From positions 1 through 33,573 of the forward strand of contig JAJYXI010000019.1 of assembly GCA_021791055.1 (NCBI GenBank): a stretch of 33,573 nucleotides of DNA, read 5' to 3'. Below, piece by piece: positions 10,376 to 18,183 of this stretch. A program made the position numbers and the translations under genes. This DNA comes from Nitrospirota bacterium (GTDB taxonomy: Bacteria > Nitrospirota > Thermodesulfovibrionia > Thermodesulfovibrionales > Dissulfurispiraceae). The first letter of the stretch is position 1, and each line of letters starts with the position of its first letter. A model generated the notes under the pieces. It was not told where the DNA came from and ran no database searches. It saw only the letters and a list, made by a program, of their open reading frames with translations.

Positions 10376-10402
10376 AAATCCCCCATTAAAACTTACCGGC
10401 AA

Positions 10403-11110
10403 ATGAGACTTTTCGGCAATCTATTAAATATCTTCTTCCCCTCAAAATGCCCTATCTGCGGAAACAGATCAGACAGCTACCTTCATAACCCCATCTGCGC
10501 AAGCTGCTGGAAAGAAATCAAGAGATATTCAGGCCCGGCATGTAAAATATGCGGCATGCCAACCGTATCTGCTCATACAGCAACCTGTGAATTATGTTTA
10601 AAAGAAGGACCTCCATTTTCAAAGGTATTATATTACGGAATTTATGAAGGGACATTGAAAGAGGCAATTCACCTTCTGAAATTCAATGGCGTGAAAAGCC
10701 TCTCAAAACCGCTTGGCCTTATGCTTTCTGAGTTGCAAATCCCTAATGCCGACGGAATAGTGCCTGTTCCCTTGAATCATAAAAATCTCAAACAGCGCGA
10801 ATTCAATCAGACAGCCTCCATCAGTCGTCATCTGTCAAAAGAATTAAAAATTCCATTAATGCTAAACGTCCTCAAAAAAACTAAAGACACTCTTCCACAG
10901 ACAGATGTCACAGGAAAAGAAAGACTGAAAAATGTAAAAAATGCCTTTAAAGTATCTTCTATGGTGGAAGGATTAAATTTATTGCTCGTTGATGATGTCA
11001 TAACTACAGGCGCTACGATAAGAGAGTGTGCCAAGGTATTAATGAATGCCGGCGCAGAGAGCGTTAATGTTGTTGCGCTGGCAAGGTCAATGCCGAGGCA
11101 GAATACTTGA
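10403..11110 (+). CDS. comF: ComF family phosphoribosyltransferase-like protein
   Basis: ComF/GntX family protein, about 235 aa. The N-terminal zinc-ribbon cysteines (CPICG, CASC, CKICG, CELC between residues about 15 and 70) precede a type I phosphoribosyltransferase domain whose PRPP loop is LLLVDDVITTGATIREC. Members are linked to DNA uptake or processing during transformation, though many bear no known activity. Start choice is uncertain: ATG 10403 gives a family-like N-terminus (MRLFGNLLNIFFPSKCPICG), while ATG 10373 lies inside a palindrome. Neither has a good ribosome-binding site. The gene follows purA closely and is probably co-transcribed. Confidence 0.88.
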   Translation: MRLFGNLLNIFFPSKCPICGNRSDSYLHNPICASCWKEIKRYSGPACKICGMPTVSAHTATCELCLKEGPPFSKVLYYGIYEGTLKEAIHLLKFNGVKSLSKPLGLMLSELQIPNADGIVPVPLNHKNLKQREFNQTASISRHLSKELKIPLMLNVLKKTKDTLPQTDVTGKERLKNVKNAFKVSSMVEGLNLLLVDDVITTGATIRECAKVLMNAGAESVNVVALARSMPRQNT

Positions 11111-11136
11111 AAAGATTATCTCTTTACTGGTATATT
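11107..11136 (+). promoter_or_regulatory. Promoter of tRNA-Leu
   Basis: TTGAAA (11107-11112, overlapping the comF stop) and TATATT (11131-11136) with 18-nt spacing. Predicted initiation near 11143 is just upstream of the tRNA 5' end. Confidence 0.55.
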
Positions 11137-11144
11137 GATAGGAT

Positions 11145-11229
11145 GCCGAAGTGGTGGAACTGGTAGACACGCACGTTTGAGGGGCGTGTGGGGCAACCTG
11201 TGCGGGTTCGAATCCCGCCTTCGGCACCA
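11145..11229 (+). tRNA. tRNA-Leu (anticodon GAG)
   Basis: Class II tRNA, 85 nt including an encoded CCA. Acceptor gccgaag pairs with cttcggc. The anticodon stem cacgt/gcgtg holds loop ttgaggg, with anticodon GAG at 11179-11181. A long variable arm (tgggg-caa-cctgt region) and a T arm with GGTTCGAATCC follow. It reads CUC/CUU leucine codons. The 3' end faces the minus-strand toxin gene that begins the accessory patch. Confidence 0.97.
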
Positions 11230-11251
11230 TTAATATTTCTCCGAATTTGGC

Positions 11252-11542
11252 CTACTCTTTAAAACCTTCAGGCCATTCCAATGCCCCATGAAGCACTCTA
11301 AGTATCTGAATCACATTTCCCTTTACTCTATAAGGAACAATATAAGGCAAACCGGCTACGACTAACTCTTTTGTGTTGGGAACCCTCCCTGCTCTTCCAA
11401 TTCCGGGATTGTCTTTCAACATATCCACGGATATTCTGATACGATTAGCAACGTCTTTAGCCGTTTGAGGTTTATCATTCGCTATATAATTTCTTATCTC
11501 GACTAAGTCTGCTATGGCATCGCCAAACCATTTTATTTGCAT
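11252..11542 (-). CDS. parE: ParE/RelE superfamily toxin
   Basis: 96-aa protein of the ParE/RelE plasmid-stabilisation superfamily. The start MQIKWFGDAIADLVEIRNYIANDKPQTA, the NPGIGRAGRVPNTKELVVAGLPYIVPYRV core, and the C-terminal IQILRVLHGALEWP are typical. ParE members inhibit gyrase; RelE members cleave mRNA. The helical N-terminus and GR.G..PNTRELV segment favour ParE-like. Its ATG shares one base with the antitoxin stop (TAATG), showing translational coupling. Confidence 0.9.
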   Translation of the reverse strand: MQIKWFGDAIADLVEIRNYIANDKPQTAKDVANRIRISVDMLKDNPGIGRAGRVPNTKELVVAGLPYIVPYRVKGNVIQILRVLHGALEWPEGFKE

Positions 11543-11805
11543 TATCTCGGGGGCTCCAGCTCATTTTCTGTCCCCCAACTATTGAGCCACTCGGCAACTT
11601 TTTCATGATCCACAAATTTTGCATCAGGCCGATCAGCCGCTTTAACCGATTTTTTAATGGCCTGAACCTGCCATTCATTCGTACGGAGAAAATCTTCAAT
11701 TGCATTTGCGACAATATAGGACTTTGTTCGCGCAGTAGCCTTTGCAAGATTGTCGAGCCGTTTTTTTGTCTCGTCATTAATCCTTATAGTTAATGTAGCG
11801 CTCAT
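11542..11805 (-). CDS. Ribbon-helix-helix antitoxin
   Basis: 87-aa antitoxin partner of the ParE-like toxin. The N-terminal strand and helices (SATLTIRINDETKKRLDNLAKATARTKSYIVANAIEDFL) form a clear ribbon-helix-helix DNA-binding domain. The C-terminal tail (KFVDHEKVAEWLNSWGTE) is the usual toxin-binding extension. ATG at 11805 has GAGGAG about 8 nt upstream. Likely represses its own promoter via the repeats just upstream. Confidence 0.88.
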   Translation of the reverse strand: MSATLTIRINDETKKRLDNLAKATARTKSYIVANAIEDFLRTNEWQVQAIKKSVKAADRPDAKFVDHEKVAEWLNSWGTENELEPPR

Positions 11806-11828
11806 ATCTTTATCTCCTCATAAGCAAT

Positions 11829-11875
11829 AAACACTTTATATTTAAGATAACACTTTGTGTTACAAATTGCAAACA
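11829..11875 (-). promoter_or_regulatory. Antitoxin promoter/operator region
   Basis: On + coordinates the palindrome taacac-ttt-gtgtta (11848-11862) and a half-site aacacttt (11830-11837) lie within 60 nt of the antitoxin start. On the minus strand, TTGTAA followed after 17 nt by AATATA gives a plausible promoter overlapped by these repeats, as in autoregulated toxin-antitoxin operons. Confidence 0.5.
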
Positions 11876-12015
11876 CCCTCTGTCGTTTTGTTTTCAGAGA
11901 TGCGCTTTCTGTCTATCAAAATATCAGAAGCGAGAAATTTTTTTTATTCTCAAAAGACTCCGCATATGCTAATATTTTTGTCATATAAGAAAGAAAATAC
12001 CATGCTGGCATATTA

Positions 12016-12021
12016 TATAAT
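12016..12021 (+). promoter_or_regulatory. -10 box for the 407-aa gene
   Basis: A perfect TATAAT lies 21 nt before the ATG at 12042 in a very AT-rich 236-bp gap (11806-12041). No convincing -35 is visible at 16-18 nt, and no Shine-Dalgarno sequence follows. The rest of the gap holds only AT-rich sequence and the antitoxin control region. Confidence 0.4.
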
Positions 12022-12041
12022 GTATTCGTAAAGAATAATTT

Positions 12042-13265
12042 ATGAGATATAATAAAATCATTTCAGATATTTCCTTGGCAGAAACATTAAGTGAGGTTTT
12101 GGATAAATGGCGTTATTATTCTGATGATATATCAGGCTGCAGGTTAATATTCGCCGGAGAGGGTAAAAACCATTTTCAAGGTTTAGACGCTTATCGTAAT
12201 TTTGGCAAATCTGTACATTTAAGGAGCCTTTTTCATAGTGATAAGATATTCTTCATTGACAATTCTATTTTGAAGCAACACGAGAAAAGCAAACAAATAG
12301 AAATTCCTATCGATTATTCAATCTGCTTTGAGACAAATAGCGCGAGCCACCTTAAGGCTTTAATGGAGGGCAGTAGAGATAAGATAATTACTAAATTAGC
12401 TGAAGCGATCGATGAGATTATTAGAAAAGACTACCATTACGATTATGCTTTTTATCTAATTGAGAATGCAAAGAAATTTAGCAAGGTTTGTAATAATGAA
12501 AATGAAACTGCATCAACCTTTGCCAAGGTAAAGGCAATGGAACTCTTTCGTACCCTTAATAGAGATAAATATTTAAAGGAAGGAATATTTTGTTCAATCT
12601 TCGATGATGAAACTTTGGCAAGGGAGGCATGTAATAGTATTAGCTCAGTTCTAATACAGGAAGACGCTCCTTTTCAAAAGGTACATGAAACAATGTACTT
12701 ATTGCTATTGAAAATGTCCATAATTCATCTCTCTTCAAATAGGAACTATCGAAAGAAAGCTGCCGAATTTATTGAGTTCATGATGACTGAATTAAAAACT
12801 ATTTTTGTTAGGGAACTGGTCATCGCTGTTGAATTCTTCAAATCTGGGCAAAATCTTAGTTTTTTTTCGCGAATTCAACGCAAATGCGGTGAAGTAAACG
12901 CCTTGAAAGCATTAAGTAACATGGCGTGGGATTTAACATATATGCGGTTTTTAGAGAAAATATCGGAAACAGGCATGGGACTGAACGCACGATATTTTGT
13001 CCCGTTTGCGTTATCATGTGATAACGACTTGATGGAATTGTTTGATCTTTACCCCATAAAAATGTGCTTTTTTACCTCTGATAATCCTATGCCGATACCT
13101 TTGGGCAAGAAATCAATTAACACTTACCTTATAGAAAATGACTGCTATGATGAAAATATATGGAGCGAATATCGAACTCGCCCCAAAAGTAATAAACGTT
13201 TGGATGTTAGTAGAATGATTTGTGATATTGAATCTATGCTTGAACCGATGGTAAGGAATAATTAG
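12042..13265 (+). CDS. Unrecognised protein, possible PIN-like fold
   Basis: 407 aa; I do not recognise the family. It is soluble, with no signal peptide or membrane segment, and mostly helical. Conserved-looking acidic positions are D73 in KIFFIDNSIL, D297 in NMAWDLTYMRFLE, and D327/D329 in FALSCDNDLMELF. This D...D...D arrangement with a strand before each recalls a PIN-like nuclease with a large helical insert, but that is a guess. Codon use is more AT-rich than the core genes, and the gene lies between a toxin-antitoxin pair and an integrase-core/TPR gene, suggesting horizontally acquired, possibly defence-related content. No Shine-Dalgarno site is visible. Confidence 0.6.
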   Translation: MRYNKIISDISLAETLSEVLDKWRYYSDDISGCRLIFAGEGKNHFQGLDAYRNFGKSVHLRSLFHSDKIFFIDNSILKQHEKSKQIEIPIDYSICFETNSASHLKALMEGSRDKIITKLAEAIDEIIRKDYHYDYAFYLIENAKKFSKVCNNENETASTFAKVKAMELFRTLNRDKYLKEGIFCSIFDDETLAREACNSISSVLIQEDAPFQKVHETMYLLLLKMSIIHLSSNRNYRKKAAEFIEFMMTELKTIFVRELVIAVEFFKSGQNLSFFSRIQRKCGEVNALKALSNMAWDLTYMRFLEKISETGMGLNARYFVPFALSCDNDLMELFDLYPIKMCFFTSDNPMPIPLGKKSINTYLIENDCYDENIWSEYRTRPKSNKRLDVSRMICDIESMLEPMVRNN

Positions 13266-13348
13266 TGTATAATAATTCAATTATGGGCTTCGTTTCACTC
13301 TGCCGCTATTGCCATCGTTTGTTCAGCCAAGCAAGGGAGATAAAATAA

Positions 13349-14827
13349 ATGCCAACCCAGCGTTATAGCACAGATTTTCCCAATCAGGTTCATCAATTGT
13401 TGATAACTGTATCTCGCCACTTATATGTCTTAAAAAATGGCGAAGTGCATTATCAGAAAAAACCTTTTGAAGTCGACCTGAAAAACGTAATTAAGTCATC
13501 CAAAGTTCATATAGTCCATTATATCCTAAAAGATCATTATAGTGGTCTGTTTTACGCCGAATTATGCACCCAGCATGATTTGATATCTATAGAAGAATTC
13601 TTATTTCGAGCATGGTCGAAGAAAGATAATTTTGCTTTTTGTGGTATGCCGGTTTTACTCACAGTGCCAAAGAGCGTCATTGACTTTGCACCGGGATTGA
13701 TTTCCCTACTTAATGCTCTTCAAATTAGCATAGTAGAGCCGACAAGCGGCTATCAAGCCGGCGTACGTGAAATTAGAACTTGGGAGAATGAAATAAGAAT
13801 CGCTCCCGCTTTTAAACCGATGCTGAAATCTTTTGATGCTCTCAAGAACTCTACTTTAGAGATTGTTCGGAATCTGAATAGCAGCGGAGGGCAGAAATCA
13901 AAGATTTCAAAATGGAGTGCACTAATTGAAAAGGTTTATTTGCCAACAGATTTGAAAGCCTTTAAGGAGTACTACTCCAAGGAGATTTCTGAAAAAGTGA
14001 GAAAAATATATCCCAAGTTGAGCTTTGAAGTTGATACATACGACACTGTAGAAGGACGGTTTATATGGGGTAATGAAAGGGACGATCTGTTTGACAGATT
14101 TTATGATGCTGAAGAAGCTCTTAATCAAGGTTTTGAGAAGAGGGGTAAATCCGAACTGAAAAGAATCATCGAGGAAGATCCAGAGTTTATCGATGCTTAC
14201 AACAGTCTTGGTTTTCTGGAAATTAGCCGTAATCGGTATGATAAGGCCCTGAAGCTTTTTCAGCAGGCTTATAAAATAGGTAAAAATGTAATTCCTGAAG
14301 ATTTTACGGGAAGACTAATTTGGGGAGTGCTTGATAATCGTCCTTTTTTGAGAGCAATGCATGGCTTAGGAGTATGCTACTTAGAAACGGGTGAGCTAAA
14401 AGCGGCGAAGGATATATTTTTAACAATGCTTCACTATAATCCCAATGACAATCAGGGAATACGTGCATTGGAAATTCAAAGCAATCTTGCTTTGGAACAA
14501 TATTCCGAAGTCTTATCAATTTGCGCTGAATATCCTGATGATACGATGACAGACACGTTATACGGCAGGGCATTGGCGCTTTACAGAATTGGAAAGTTGC
14601 AAGAAGCGGAAGAGGCTTTAAAAGAAGCAATAACGTACTTACCCCTTGTAGCAAAAGAGCTTATCAAGAGACAGCATACGCCTGTTTATGGCAGTATGCC
14701 GGGAACAATAACTCATGGTGGCGCTGATGAAGCCTATGAGTATTGGCAGAGAGTAGGAAAATATTGGTCGAAGACTGAGGATACATTGGATTTTGTTAGA
14801 AATGTCCTGTTATTACTTAAAAAGTAA
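13349..14827 (+). CDS. Integrase-core-like N-terminus fused to TPR repeats
   Basis: 492 aa. Residues about 10-150 look like a diverged retroviral-integrase/RNase H-like core: a strand-strand unit ending KVHIVHYILKDHYSGLFYAEL (D62), then PVLLTVPKSV...LLNALQISIVEPTSGYQAGVREIRTWENE, matching the order of the IS-type rve domain but without a clear full DDE set. Residues about 265-440 are TPR repeats, including a RPFLRAMHGLGVCYLETGELKAA unit and the NPNDNQGIRALEIQ motif seen in TPR proteins of the ST7-like type. It may be a domesticated integrase used as a scaffold or DNA-binding part. GGGAGA precedes the ATG. AT-rich, like its upstream neighbour. Confidence 0.6.
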   Translation: MPTQRYSTDFPNQVHQLLITVSRHLYVLKNGEVHYQKKPFEVDLKNVIKSSKVHIVHYILKDHYSGLFYAELCTQHDLISIEEFLFRAWSKKDNFAFCGMPVLLTVPKSVIDFAPGLISLLNALQISIVEPTSGYQAGVREIRTWENEIRIAPAFKPMLKSFDALKNSTLEIVRNLNSSGGQKSKISKWSALIEKVYLPTDLKAFKEYYSKEISEKVRKIYPKLSFEVDTYDTVEGRFIWGNERDDLFDRFYDAEEALNQGFEKRGKSELKRIIEEDPEFIDAYNSLGFLEISRNRYDKALKLFQQAYKIGKNVIPEDFTGRLIWGVLDNRPFLRAMHGLGVCYLETGELKAAKDIFLTMLHYNPNDNQGIRALEIQSNLALEQYSEVLSICAEYPDDTMTDTLYGRALALYRIGKLQEAEEALKEAITYLPLVAKELIKRQHTPVYGSMPGTITHGGADEAYEYWQRVGKYWSKTEDTLDFVRNVLLLLKK

Positions 14828-14843
14828 TATGTGAACTGAACAT

Positions 14844-14891
14844 GGCAATCAAGCTATGCATGGCGCGGTTTTGCGCATTGGGTTGATTGCC
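14844..14891. repeat. Inverted repeat after the TPR gene
   Basis: ggcaatcaa (14844-14852) and ttgattgcc (14883-14891) form a 9-bp perfect stem enclosing a smaller gcgc-rich hairpin. An outer block actgaa/ttcagt (about 14836 and 14903) adds imperfect symmetry. No T-run follows. It could stabilise the 3' end of the mRNA or mark the edge of the accessory patch. Confidence 0.5.
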
Positions 14892-14954
14892 CCGCCCGCT
14901 ATTTCAGTCGTTATGCAAGATTTAAACAGGAGTGCTTTTCCGCAATCTGAAATC

Positions 14955-16859
14955 TTAATACTTCTCCTCCGCCCACATATCCATGGCAAATTTCAAGACC
15001 CTGTTTCTGCCTCTTTCCTTTGCCTTATAGAGGGCAACATCGGCGAACTTTATCGCCTCCCAGAAATTCTGCGTATCTGTCGGGAATTCGCTGACGCCTA
15101 TGCTGATGGTCTTCTGTATAAAGCCGCCTGCTATCTTAACCTTTGACTCCTCTATCTTTTCCCTTATCTTCTCAGCTACCTCGAAAGAATCTCCGGGCTT
15201 TGTATCGATCAGCAATACAAGAAACTCCTCTCCTCCAAAACGAATAACAAGGTCGGAGGTCCTTACGCTCTTTCTTATATTGCTTGCAGCCTCCTTCAGG
15301 ACCATATCGCCAACATCATGCCCATAAACATCGTTTGTCTGTTTAAAGAAGTCCAGATCGCACATCAAAAGACCGAGGGCAGTTCCCCTTCTCAGGACGC
15401 CCGCAACCAGGTTCTCAAAGCTCTCCTCGAGGAATCTCCTGTTATAAAGGCCTGTCAATGCGTCTTTAAAGGCTGATTCCTTTAATGTCTTCATAAGACG
15501 CTTTGCCTCAAGGACAGGCTGGGCATCTGTTATATATTGCTGTGCCCTGCTTATCTTCTTCTTTATATCGTCTATATCGCATGTGCCTCGTTTACCGCAT
15601 ACAAACTGAACAACCCCACCAACATTGCCCCCAATCATTATGGGAACACAGTAGTGAATATCATTTACACCCTCTGTGTAATATTTGCATATATTAGAAT
15701 AATCTGCCGATGAAACCGTGTGTCCTGTCCTCTTTACCCTGCACAATTCACAATCCAGTTGAATGTCCCTTTTACAATGCAACTCGATGCCCTCTGCCTC
15801 TGGCGGATATACTATCTTCATATTATTTTTACTGCTCGATACTTCATACATAACACAATTATCAAATCCAAGGTCCTCTATAAATATCTTTCCGAGGCGC
15901 ATATAAATGTCTTCTATAGATTCATCCTCTTCTATTATCTTCTTGAAGGATGTCACATGCCCTATTGTATCCATCAGCTTGTTAAATTCGTTGGAAAGCA
16001 CCCCGAGTTCATCTTTTGAAGCCACATCAAGCTTCCTGGTCAGGTTTATCTCTCCTGCTGACAATGCCTTAATCTGCCCGATAATTGCCTTAATCGGTTT
16101 TGCCAGCGAGCGGGATATGAGCACCCCGAAAACACCCGAAAGCATTGCTGCAATACCAAAGGCAAGACTTATAAGGATTATGGCTATGTTGAATCTTGTT
16201 TTTATCACAGCCGTAAATGTACCCCACGCCTTGCCTGTGCTTATGGCATATTCGCTCAGGACAGTTACGGTATCCCTTGTAAGGAGGTCATATTCCGACA
16301 GCTTTTCGAGCAGTGCGTCTCCATTTGTACCGCTAAGCTTTTTCTCTGCCATCTCGGCAAGAATTCCTTCGAGCTGATCAATTTTAACAACACCTTCTTC
16401 TACAAACTTTCTCTTTTCAGCATCTTTTACCGCGACAACAACAAACTCGTTGTAAAACTGGCCTGTGCCCCTTGAGTAGTCCTTTATTCGTCCTCCGCTC
16501 AGCAATACCTTGAGATAGGAGCGGCAATCCTCCAGCCTTGCCTTACCGCTGAGATAATTATTGTTGATCCTTTCCGTGTTTTTATAAATGACTATCTTAT
16601 GCGCCGAAATACTTGCGCCCCTCAACTTCCTTACAACGATATTTGCAACCTTTTCTTGAGGGCCGATGACATCAACCATCTGTTTGGACTTGTCGCTCAT
16701 GTCAAACATTGTAATCAAGCCGATTGCGGAAATCACCGCGAGCCAGAAAAGAGAGCCGAGAGAAAATAAAAGGAACTTTTTTCTAACAGGAAGGTCAGTA
16801 AATGTCAGAAGGTTTATAAGTTTTTTAAGTGCCTGTTTCATATAAATTTTAATTAACAA
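14955..16859 (-). CDS. Membrane GGDEF diguanylate cyclase with HAMP and GAF-like domains
   Basis: 634 aa. A transmembrane helix (about 28-50), a periplasmic helical sensor (about 50-222), a second helix (about 223-247), HAMP (about 248-300), a GAF-like domain (about 310-450) rich in Cys (CKRDIQLDCELC, SNICKYY, IHYC), and a C-terminal GGDEF domain with intact RFGGEEF near 541. The I-site RTSD sits 5 residues before GGEEF, so c-di-GMP product inhibition is expected. It makes c-di-GMP in response to a periplasmic and possibly a redox or metal signal; the ligand is inferred only. A TTG at 16859 is chosen: AGGAG lies 5 nt upstream, whereas the ATG at 16841 has none. Divergent from the operon starting at 16921. 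Confidence 0.92.
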   Translation of the reverse strand: MLIKIYMKQALKKLINLLTFTDLPVRKKFLLFSLGSLFWLAVISAIGLITMFDMSDKSKQMVDVIGPQEKVANIVVRKLRGASISAHKIVIYKNTERINNNYLSGKARLEDCRSYLKVLLSGGRIKDYSRGTGQFYNEFVVVAVKDAEKRKFVEEGVVKIDQLEGILAEMAEKKLSGTNGDALLEKLSEYDLLTRDTVTVLSEYAISTGKAWGTFTAVIKTRFNIAIILISLAFGIAAMLSGVFGVLISRSLAKPIKAIIGQIKALSAGEINLTRKLDVASKDELGVLSNEFNKLMDTIGHVTSFKKIIEEDESIEDIYMRLGKIFIEDLGFDNCVMYEVSSSKNNMKIVYPPEAEGIELHCKRDIQLDCELCRVKRTGHTVSSADYSNICKYYTEGVNDIHYCVPIMIGGNVGGVVQFVCGKRGTCDIDDIKKKISRAQQYITDAQPVLEAKRLMKTLKESAFKDALTGLYNRRFLEESFENLVAGVLRRGTALGLLMCDLDFFKQTNDVYGHDVGDMVLKEAASNIRKSVRTSDLVIRFGGEEFLVLLIDTKPGDSFEVAEKIREKIEESKVKIAGGFIQKTISIGVSEFPTDTQNFWEAIKFADVALYKAKERGRNRVLKFAMDMWAEEKY

Positions 16860-16906
16860 TTATACTCCTGTCTAAAAAAGTAATCAAGATTTTTTTTGAA
16901 TTAATG

Positions 16907-16912
16907 TATACT
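16907..16912 (+). promoter_or_regulatory. -10 box placed for a leaderless mRNA
   Basis: TATACT ends 8 nt before the ATG at 16921, so transcription should begin at or within 1-2 nt of the start codon. No Shine-Dalgarno sequence precedes the ATG. The -35 region (tcaaga, 16884-16889) is poor. The box sits within a symmetric segment (gaatta...taattc, 16898-16917) that could bind a regulator. Confidence 0.5.
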
Positions 16913-16920
16913 AATTCATT

Positions 16921-18183
16921 ATGCCCCTGTTTGGTGAGTTATTCCTAAGCGAGGTTATTAAAAAGCCTGTTTTTGACCCTAAAGGAGAGGTTACCGGAAG
17001 GGTAAAGGATATTATCGTAGTCAAAGGAGACCCCCTTCCAAAGGTATCTGCCATCATCATAGAAAGGAAAAGCCAGTTATTCAAAATCAAATGGGAGAGC
17101 ATCAATTTATTCAACAAAAGAATAATCTCCACTTACTTGACCGCAAGTCTCATAGAACCCTATAGCCTCGGCGAAGACGACCTCCTTGCAGTTCGGGATA
17201 TCCTTGACAAACAGATAGTGGATGCCAATGGGGCAAAGGTAGTAAGGGCAAACGACATCAAACTCGAAGGCTATGACGGAGAGGCAATACTTATAGCTGT
17301 CGATGTTGGTATGCGGGGCATCTTAAGAAGGCTCGGCATAGAGCGTGGCAGCGAGGGATTCTTAAAGCTATTCCAGACAAACATGCCCTATAACCTGATA
17401 AGCTGGAACTACCTCCAGCCCCTAAAACCGAAGCTGAAGACCATAGCCCTTACTGTGCCGAGACAGATGGTATCTGAACTCCATCCTGCGGACATTGCAG
17501 AGATAATCAGTCAGGTATCAAGGGATGAAGGCGCCCATCTCTTCAAGGACCTCGATATAGAAACCGCTGCAGAGGCCCTCTCTGAGTTAAAACCAGCAAT
17601 GCAGGCAGAGATAATAAATGCAATGGAGACCGAAAAGGCTGCTGACATCATCGAGGAGATGCCGCCTGACGAGGCCGCTGATGTCCTGAGCGACCTCCCT
17701 GCTGAAAAGGCAAAGGAGATTCTCGAGCATATAGAAAAGGAAGAGGCCGAAGACATTCAGGAATTACTCGGGCATGAAGAAGATAGTGCAGGCGGCCTGA
17801 TGACCAATGAATTTATCGCATATTTGCCAAACATAACCATAAAGGAAGCGATCGAGGGCTTTAAAAAAGATGCTGAAGAGATCGAGACTGTTTATTATAT
17901 CTATGTTGTTGATGAGAACGAAAAGCTCATAGGGGTCACATCCCTGAGAGAGTTATTATTGGCAGAGTCGGCAGCACAACTTTCTGAAGTCATGGAGACA
18001 AAACTCAAGACAGTCACGCCAGATGCAGATGAGATGGTGGTTGCTGAGATTATCTCGAAATACAACATCGTCGCCCTGCCTGTTGTTGACAATGAAGGCG
18101 TCCTGCTCGGAATAGTCACCATTGACGACATCATAGACAGGATACTCCCGCCTGCTGCAAAGAGGAAGAGGAGGAAGGTATGA
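16921..18183 (+). CDS. Soluble PRC-barrel/MgtE N-domain/CBS protein
   Basis: 420 aa, no membrane segments. Two PRC-barrel-like units (about 8-160: VFDPKGEVTGRVKDIIV and QIVDANGAKVVRANDI), an MgtE N-terminal helical domain (about 185-285: LHPADIAEIIS, PDEAADVLSDLPAEKAKEIL), the linker ELLGHEEDSAGGLMTNEFIA, and two CBS motifs (about 290-412). This is the cytosolic Mg2+-sensing half of MgtE without the channel. It overlaps the downstream transporter gene by 4 nt (ATGA), so it probably gates or senses for that transporter. The basic tail (KRKRRKV) may contact RNA or lipid head groups. Confidence 0.9.
   Translation: MPLFGELFLSEVIKKPVFDPKGEVTGRVKDIIVVKGDPLPKVSAIIIERKSQLFKIKWESINLFNKRIISTYLTASLIEPYSLGEDDLLAVRDILDKQIVDANGAKVVRANDIKLEGYDGEAILIAVDVGMRGILRRLGIERGSEGFLKLFQTNMPYNLISWNYLQPLKPKLKTIALTVPRQMVSELHPADIAEIISQVSRDEGAHLFKDLDIETAAEALSELKPAMQAEIINAMETEKAADIIEEMPPDEAADVLSDLPAEKAKEILEHIEKEEAEDIQELLGHEEDSAGGLMTNEFIAYLPNITIKEAIEGFKKDAEEIETVYYIYVVDENEKLIGVTSLRELLLAESAAQLSEVMETKLKTVTPDADEMVVAEIISKYNIVALPVVDNEGVLLGIVTIDDIIDRILPPAAKRKRRKV

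Noticed and set aside
14834-14916. Integron attC site after the TPR gene
   Set aside because: The paired blocks have unequal spacers, the outer boxes do not match the attC core, and no integrase gene is seen.
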